DNA from: Phoronis pallida | Lineage: Eukaryota; Phoronida; Phoronidae | NCBI GenBank assembly: GCA_028565715.1 | Contig: JAOXYC010206350.1 | Location: 1 to 11,489 of the forward strand | Reading direction: 5' to 3' | DNA length: 11,489 bases | Shown: positions 9,501 to 11,489 of the stretch, piece after piece | How positions within the stretch are numbered: position 1 is the first letter of the stretch | Layout: every line of letters starts with the position of its first letter | Notes under the pieces: generated by a model | What the model saw: only the letters and a program-made list of their open reading frames with translations | Databases searched by the model: none | What the model was told of the DNA's origin: nothing | Made by a program: the position numbers and the translations under genes

Positions 9501-11489
9501 TATTTCTCATTAAACAAAGTGGAGATTTTTTCTTTTGAATTACAAATGAAAAGTATTCATTTTTGAGTGTGAGCGTGATTGGCAAAAATTGTATTTTAAA
9601 AAATGTTAACCCTCAAAAGCATGGTTGTTTAACAGATAAGAGCTGTGGGTATTGATGTTCCCCTATTTTCTTCCAGGGCATGTCACCATGCAATAAGAAG
9701 CGATGACTATCACTCTGCTAGATATATGTGCCATACTGTGATTTATGACAAGCCAAGCTCACTTGATGTCTGGAAAATGTAATGTTTTTCCTTATTTGAG
9801 ATTTTTTTTGTTAGGATTTTCATGTCTTTTTCTTATTAAGGGTAAAGATAGAAATGATTTTATTGATGACAATTAAAAAATGGCACCAATTAAATCATTT
9901 TTGTTCAGCACGCATGGCTCTTAACAATGGGAGGCTCCAATAGGGAAAACCACATCTCATAAAAAGGATATTTTTTGTGATACTATTGAATGTTTATTGA
10001 GGTTGTGTGATGGAAAGGATATCAAATTCCAGGGGTTGAATACAAACTTTTGTTGGCCTCAAATTTGAACAATCATAAAATTTGTCATTCGTGATTTTTC
10101 AAAATTTCGTACTAAAAATCTTTGGTTTGAGAACCTCTGTTTATCAAACTAAAAACATTACAGTCATTTCCCTCCTGCTACTGATTTTACTTTCACCCTT
10201 TACTAAAATCCAAGTTCTAACTTTTTAAATAATATTATTTTAATTGTGCTGCAGTTAGTTGTGTTTAAACCATGTATGTCTTCATTCTCATTGCCAGGGT
10301 TGTTGCTGTCAACCTGCACCTGAGGGAGACTGATGAGGTACGCTACTGATTTAATAACCAAGGTCGTTACAAAAATTTCCCATGTTCTCATTTATTCCTA
10401 TGGACTACTAAGTATACAATCCTTATTTTCATTTCAAACATTCCACAATAAAATGTTTCTGCATTGTTTTTATAAGTTCTGGAGAAAATTATTTTTTTGT
10501 TTAAAATTTGTTTTATTCATTTTAATAAACTAATATACATCATATTCATTCATTTTTTGCACGGGTCTCTCGTTCTCTTGGATATTGCAATTAAAAGTTT
10601 TATGTCAATAAGTCTTGTAGGCTATGTCCTAACTGTTTATTTTCAATGATGTTTTAATCCTTCACTCAGATAGCAATTGTTCTTTTGTTTCGATTGGTCA
10701 AATATTTATTCCAGGTTCGCAAGTTGTTATGGAAAGCTGTTCAAGTCCTGCCGTATTCTGCCGCTTTGTGGAAAGACGTAAGAGAAATGAAATGTGAAAG
10801 ATTTGTTTTTGATAATTTCTTTGTATTGGGTATTGGGGGTTGACATGATTCTTTGTTGTAACCGTTGATGGGTAAGTATATTCCAGTATATTTATATTTA
10901 GCAAATTAGAAAAAGAAAACAATTTCAATAGGAACCTCTTTGATTATACAAAATCATGCACTTTTGGGGTTTTCAAAAACTATATTAAGGTAAATAATGT
11001 ATTATGCAGTTTTGCTATCCACATGACTGTTTAAAATAACAATTTTGCCATGAATCAAAATGATTTTTTTTAGAAATGACATAACAGTGCAATGTCTCTC
11101 ATTGGGCCAGCAAAATTGAATTGGAGAATTAAATCCATTGTTGAATTTACTTTTTTTGTAGAAAATTGGTAAAAACATTATGTTCACTAAGTCTTACAAT
11201 GAGATGTTTTTGTTGAGCGCAACATTTGGGTAGGCTACTCTATATCTACTCGACTAGTAATCCTGATCTCATGTCATTGACTTATTTCCCATCATACATT
11301 ATCTTCTCCATGTAAGTGAATATAATATTTTTTACCAAATACTTGGGAGAATAATCCTTTTCACTGATAATTTAAAGAACATTTTTTTTCAAGTTTCAAC
11401 TTGTATGACTGTTGTAGGGATGTTTCTAGAAACACAGTCAGAGGAAAATTACCTTGACAGTTTCGACAGTAAGCTACATGCCTTGATCA
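3380..11489 (+). CDS. ZFC3H1: ZFC3H1-like nuclear RNA-decay scaffold, 3' part, 12 exons, partial at both ends
   Basis: Exons: 3380-3568, 3999-4148, 4706-4890, 5704-5824, 6291-6472, 6979-7089, 8516-8620, 9043-9309, 9677-9778, 10298-10337, 10715-10777, 11418-end. The first eleven total 1515 bases and read as 505 codons without a stop. Seen: HAT-type motifs such as WLCYINLLE, WTNYCTLLD, WLRYLEYKK and the helix pair KLLWKAVQVLP-ALWKD. Known: ZFC3H1 is a nuclear scaffold that bridges MTR4 to poly(A)-bound nuclear RNA for exosome decay (PAXT), and its C-terminal part is made of TPR/HAT-like repeats. The order of segments (WLCYI..EF..LP; VE...ACLP+Y.N; LPLP; DF..FT.L..RCL...P.R; W...FHN+V; ALWKD) fits my memory of vertebrate ZFC3H1, whose chain ends some 45 residues after the last motif. 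Other HAT proteins (NRDE2, CRNKL1, CSTF3) fit that order less well. The N-terminal zinc-finger part is not visible here. The exon 11-12 junction is out of frame as written. Confidence 0.85.
3569..3998 (+). other. Intron 1 (430 bases)
   Basis: GT-AG, phase 0. It holds a 12-base perfect palindrome tataggcctata at 3851-3862 and otherwise plain AT-rich sequence. Confidence 0.82.
3999..4148 (+). CDS. ZFC3H1: Exon 2 (residues 64-113), HAT motif WLCYINLLE
   Basis: A good pyrimidine tract and ttttccag precede the exon, and the donor aag|gtaagt is a perfect consensus. It holds 50 codons with phase 0 at both ends. The central WLCYINLLEFHALPPNL is a clear HAT helix-A signature (W-x2-Y-x4-E) followed by the EFxxLP pattern that I associate with ZFC3H1. 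The end, SNSYLRLIKK, runs directly into exon 3. Confidence 0.9.
4149..4705 (+). other. Intron 2 (557 bases)
   Basis: GT-AG, phase 0. A small hairpin at 4280-4303 (ggcacac/gtgtgcc) is the only structure seen. The open frame that runs on past the donor to 4226 is read-through of exon 2 and has no coding character. Confidence 0.85.
4706..4890 (+). CDS. ZFC3H1: Exon 3 (residues 114-174 and split 175)
   Basis: Acceptor tttcaattag and donor aagag|gtaggg bound 61 codons plus two bases (phase 2). The start, DEVTIDWMCGKQ, is followed by a helix (TILKHFASALKSC), a short loop and the segment HEVEAKTVACLPIYKNLALFE. The pattern VEx(4-5)ACLPxYxN is one of the most recognisable points of similarity to vertebrate ZFC3H1. 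The split codon ag|a gives Arg. Confidence 0.9.
4891..5703 (+). other. Intron 3 (813 bases) carrying a MITE-like element
   Basis: GT-AG, phase 2. A TG microsatellite (4899-4911) begins eight bases inside the donor, a hairpin cttagccat/atggctgag lies at 5026-5047, and the inverted-repeat element occupies 5308-5630. Confidence 0.85.
5308..5630. mobile_element. MITE-like element, 323 bases with 36-base terminal inverted repeats
   Basis: Positions 5308-5343 (taaagatgcataagccgtat...) and 5595-5630 (...atacggcttatgcatcttta) are reverse complements over 36 bases with two mismatches. The interior has no long open frame. Just outside both ends lies aaacatt (left one shifted by two bases), a possible target-site duplication. 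This is the form of a non-autonomous DNA transposon; the superfamily is not recognised. Confidence 0.8.
5704..5824 (+). CDS. ZFC3H1: Exon 4 (residues 176-215), TPR/HAT unit
   Basis: Acceptor attttgtag and donor aag|gtgagt bound one base completing Arg175 plus 40 codons, leaving phase 0. VEVAAQIYRKLLTASPSLGCVWLLLAQLHEKNNDIAAARK is shown here only in parts: a B helix (AAQIYRKLL), the turn ASPSLG, then an A helix (VWLLLAQLHE) and the beginning of the next B helix (DIAAARK). It is a textbook TPR-like arrangement that continues without a gap into AYTDGL of exon 5. Confidence 0.9.
5825..6290 (+). other. Intron 4 (466 bases)
   Basis: GT-AG, phase 0. It contains a 70-codon open frame at 6049-6261 that is not needed: exon 4 (AAARK) and exon 5 (AYTDGL) join directly into one TPR-like helix. 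Confidence 0.85.
6291..6472 (+). CDS. ZFC3H1: Exon 5 (residues 216-275 and split 276)
   Basis: Acceptor ttcattacag and donor ttattg|gtgtgt bound 60 codons plus two bases (phase 2). Helices include PLINAAAAFEHGQG and GALEILEACVISLFDV, followed by an acidic loop DTKDSTTCDPN and LLY. A second possible donor, gtaaaa, lies three bases further (tgt|gtaaaa), but it gives phase 0 and would break the frame with exon 6, so gtgtgt is preferred. Confidence 0.88.
6473..6978 (+). other. Intron 5 (506 bases) with a long foldback
   Basis: GT-AG, phase 2. The centre is a 179-base foldback (6651-6829). After it comes a short tandem-like pair, gccacacttatac and gccacactaatac, at about 6885-6918. Confidence 0.85.
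6651..6829. repeat. Long foldback (hairpin) element, core stem 47 bp
   Basis: 6681-6727 and 6756-6802 are reverse complements over 47 bases with two mismatches. The stem continues outward with small gaps (gattctta, gataaa) to acatgt at both ends, and inward through agaac/gttct to a loop of about 17 bases. It may be a foldback transposon/MITE or a hairpin-RNA source. Confidence 0.85.
6979..7089 (+). CDS. ZFC3H1: Exon 6 (residues 277-312 and split 313), ends at a GC donor
   Basis: Acceptor ttcttttacag precedes KVLGLPLPLSYK, and the exon ends at SLWTNY plus tg. The LxLPLP motif is typical of the family in my recollection. No GT donor preserves the frame; the sequence tattg|gcaagt is a good GC-type donor (GCAAGT) and gives phase 2. 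Joined to exon 7 it rebuilds WTNYCTLLD, a complete HAT helix-A motif. The alternative GT four bases later (caa|gtcttg) gives phase 0 and a wrong frame. Confidence 0.85.
7145..7227. repeat. Near-perfect 83-base hairpin, ~40-base arms
   Basis: ttattggttgcaggt... and ...acctgcaaccaataa are reverse complements over about 40 bases with only a few differences and a one-base gap, and almost no loop (tgttaaaaca at the centre). It sits 55 bases inside intron 6. Confidence 0.88.
7660..7963 (+). mobile_element. Possible short retroposon with TAAA-type tail
   Basis: A block of distinctly higher GC with no coding frame carries two small palindromes (ctctccggggagag near 7690 and cagtgcctggcactg at 7882-7896). 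It ends in ataaagatttaataaataaa followed by an A-rich tract to about 7963. Such tails mark the 3' end of SINE/LINE-derived copies. No Pol III A or B box is recognised, and the left boundary is approximate. Confidence 0.4.
8366..8411. repeat. 46-base hairpin, 22-base arms
   Basis: tttaatctttaacgttgtgg and the facing ccacaatgttaaagattaaa pair with one mismatch; with gtt/aac included the arms are 22 bases around a two-base loop. It lies in intron 6, 104 bases before exon 7. Confidence 0.85.
8516..8620 (+). CDS. ZFC3H1: Exon 7 (residues 314-347 and split 348)
   Basis: Acceptor tattttacag and donor ctaag|gtatgc bound one base, 34 codons and two bases. TLLDIQGYSDQVTEVYETAL is the second half of a HAT unit begun in exon 6, and AIWL starts the next. 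The frame is open upstream of the acceptor as far as 8205, so this acceptor is chosen because it restores the HAT spacing rather than because of a stop codon. An upstream acceptor at 8278 is phase-compatible and is discussed in the findings. Confidence 0.85.
8621..9042 (+). other. Intron 7 (422 bases) with GC-richer inverted-repeat element
   Basis: GT-AG, phase 2. More than half of it is the 8752-8973 element; the remainder is AT-rich. Confidence 0.85.
8752..8973. mobile_element. Probable small inverted-repeat element with two internal hairpins
   Basis: tagtggtcggac at the left and gtccaaccacta at the right are 12-base terminal inverted repeats with one mismatch. Inside are the hairpins cgattgctca/tgagcaatcg (about 8763-8788) and gctcgagtgc/gcactcgagc (8905-8944). 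The block is GC-richer than the surrounding intron. No clear target-site duplication is seen, so the ends are tentative. Confidence 0.5.
9043..9309 (+). CDS. ZFC3H1: Exon 8 (residues 349-436 and split 437), largest exon
   Basis: Acceptor tgtttttcag and donor ctcag|gtattt bound one base, 88 codons and two bases. It completes WLRYLEYKK, then gives a hydrophilic loop (FNSGDQSQ), the segment DFASFTKLLKRCLISMPSR, and a second HAT-like unit QWTDFTFHNKVVDIF, ending at FIRLMPDNCSLIL. The combination DFxxFTxLxxRCLxxxPxR with WTxxxFHNxV nearby is the strongest identification of ZFC3H1 in the window, since it is not a generic HAT feature. Confidence 0.92.
9310..9676 (+). other. Intron 8 (367 bases)
   Basis: GT-AG, phase 2. 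No structure or second gene is seen. Confidence 0.85.
9677..9778 (+). CDS. ZFC3H1: Exon 9 (residues 438-470 and split 471)
   Basis: Acceptor ttcttccag and donor aaaat|gtaatg bound one base (completing Arg437), 33 codons and two bases. ACHHAIRSDDYHSARYMC is a TPR/HAT helix pair, and SLDVWKM begins the next helix with a conserved-type Trp. Cys and His residues here (C-H-H, C-H) are not spaced as a C3H1 zinc finger. Confidence 0.88.
9779..10297 (+). other. Intron 9 (519 bases)
   Basis: GT-AG, phase 2. AT-rich with nothing recognisable. Confidence 0.83.
10298..10337 (+). CDS. ZFC3H1: Exon 10 (residues 472-484), 40-base exon
   Basis: Acceptor cattgccag and donor gag|gtacgc bound one base completing Met471 and 13 codons, VVAVNLHLRETDE. 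It is a very short exon with good splice sites. It joins WKM before it and VRKLLWKAV after it to make one uninterrupted HAT helix pair, which supports it despite its size. Confidence 0.85.
10338..10714 (+). other. Intron 10 (377 bases)
   Basis: GT-AG, phase 0. AT-rich with nothing recognisable; the open frame 10333-10533 is chance and mostly Phe/Leu/Ile. Confidence 0.83.
10715..10777 (+). CDS. ZFC3H1: Exon 11 (residues 485-505), HAT helix pair ending ALWKD
   Basis: Acceptor tattccag and donor gac|gtaaga bound exactly 21 codons with phase 0 at both ends. VRKLLWKAVQVLP is a HAT B helix and YSAALWKD starts the following A helix; ALWKD is the form I recall near the C-terminus of vertebrate ZFC3H1. 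The donor is near-perfect, but its phase does not match exon 12. Confidence 0.88.
10778..11417 (+). other. Intron 11 (640 bases), flanks out of phase
   Basis: It begins gtaaga and ends gttgtag. The donor leaves phase 0 but the exon 12 frame needs phase 1. No further exon could be recognised inside; a microexon of one or four bases would be invisible to this reading. Confidence 0.65.
11418..11489 (+). CDS. ZFC3H1: Exon 12, partial at the window edge; frame conflict with exon 11
   Basis: The acceptor is gactgttgtag. In the frame starting with atg at 11420 the exon reads MFLETQSEENYLDSF and on to HALI, open to the edge. This looks like the helix that should follow ALWKD and keeps the family spacing if one extra residue lies between. 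The previous exon ends in phase 0, however, which would read gga tgt ttc tag and stop after three codons. The exon call is therefore likely, but the junction needs one additional base or another donor. Confidence 0.65.

Noticed and set aside
9677-9778. Cys/His cluster in exon 9 as a zinc finger
   Set aside because: Spacing does not match C3H1 or C2H2 fingers; the helical HAT reading fits better.

Overview
The window is intron-rich, AT-rich animal nuclear DNA. No bacterial gene layout, rRNA, tRNA or CRISPR array is visible. Coding sequence is confined to short plus-strand pieces bounded by AG acceptors and GT (once GC) donors, separated by introns of about 370 to 1430 bases that carry foldback elements and simple repeats. 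Recurrent TAGGCCTA-like words and a repeat family of the 'Lys-poor, gcttgtctgct...' type suggest a marine invertebrate, perhaps an echinoderm or other non-vertebrate deuterostome; this placement is weak.

One gene explains all the coding signal: the 3' part of an orthologue of ZFC3H1, the large nuclear zinc-finger protein that links the MTR4 helicase to polyadenylated nuclear RNA for exosome decay (PAXT connection). Twelve exons between 3380 and the right edge were joined by hand. The first eleven give one uninterrupted frame of 505 codons, with matching splice phases at all ten junctions. The product is a helical array of HAT (half-a-TPR) repeats, seen as recurring W-x2-Y-x3-[ED]-like motifs. 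The N-terminal part, including the zinc finger, lies upstream of the window or is hidden in 1-3379; the stop codon is expected just past the right edge.

Layout: 1-3379 has no exon I can support, but holds a degenerate triplicated repeat (2778-3065) and an AAT microsatellite directly before the first exon. 3380-7089 holds exons 1-6; the intron 4891-5703 contains a 323-base element with 36-base terminal inverted repeats, and the intron 6473-6978 contains a 179-base foldback. 7090-8515 is the longest intron and appears to be a GC-AG intron; it contains an 83-base near-perfect hairpin, a probable retroposon with a TAAA-type tail, and a second hairpin inside an in-frame open stretch preceding exon 7. 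8516-11489 holds exons 7-12, with another inverted-repeat element in 8752-8973.

Points most worth attention: the GC donor of exon 6, the one-base frame conflict between exons 11 and 12, a possible alternative acceptor adding 79 in-frame codons before exon 7, and several unrelated foldback elements packed into one gene. I see no evidence of a new multi-gene system.
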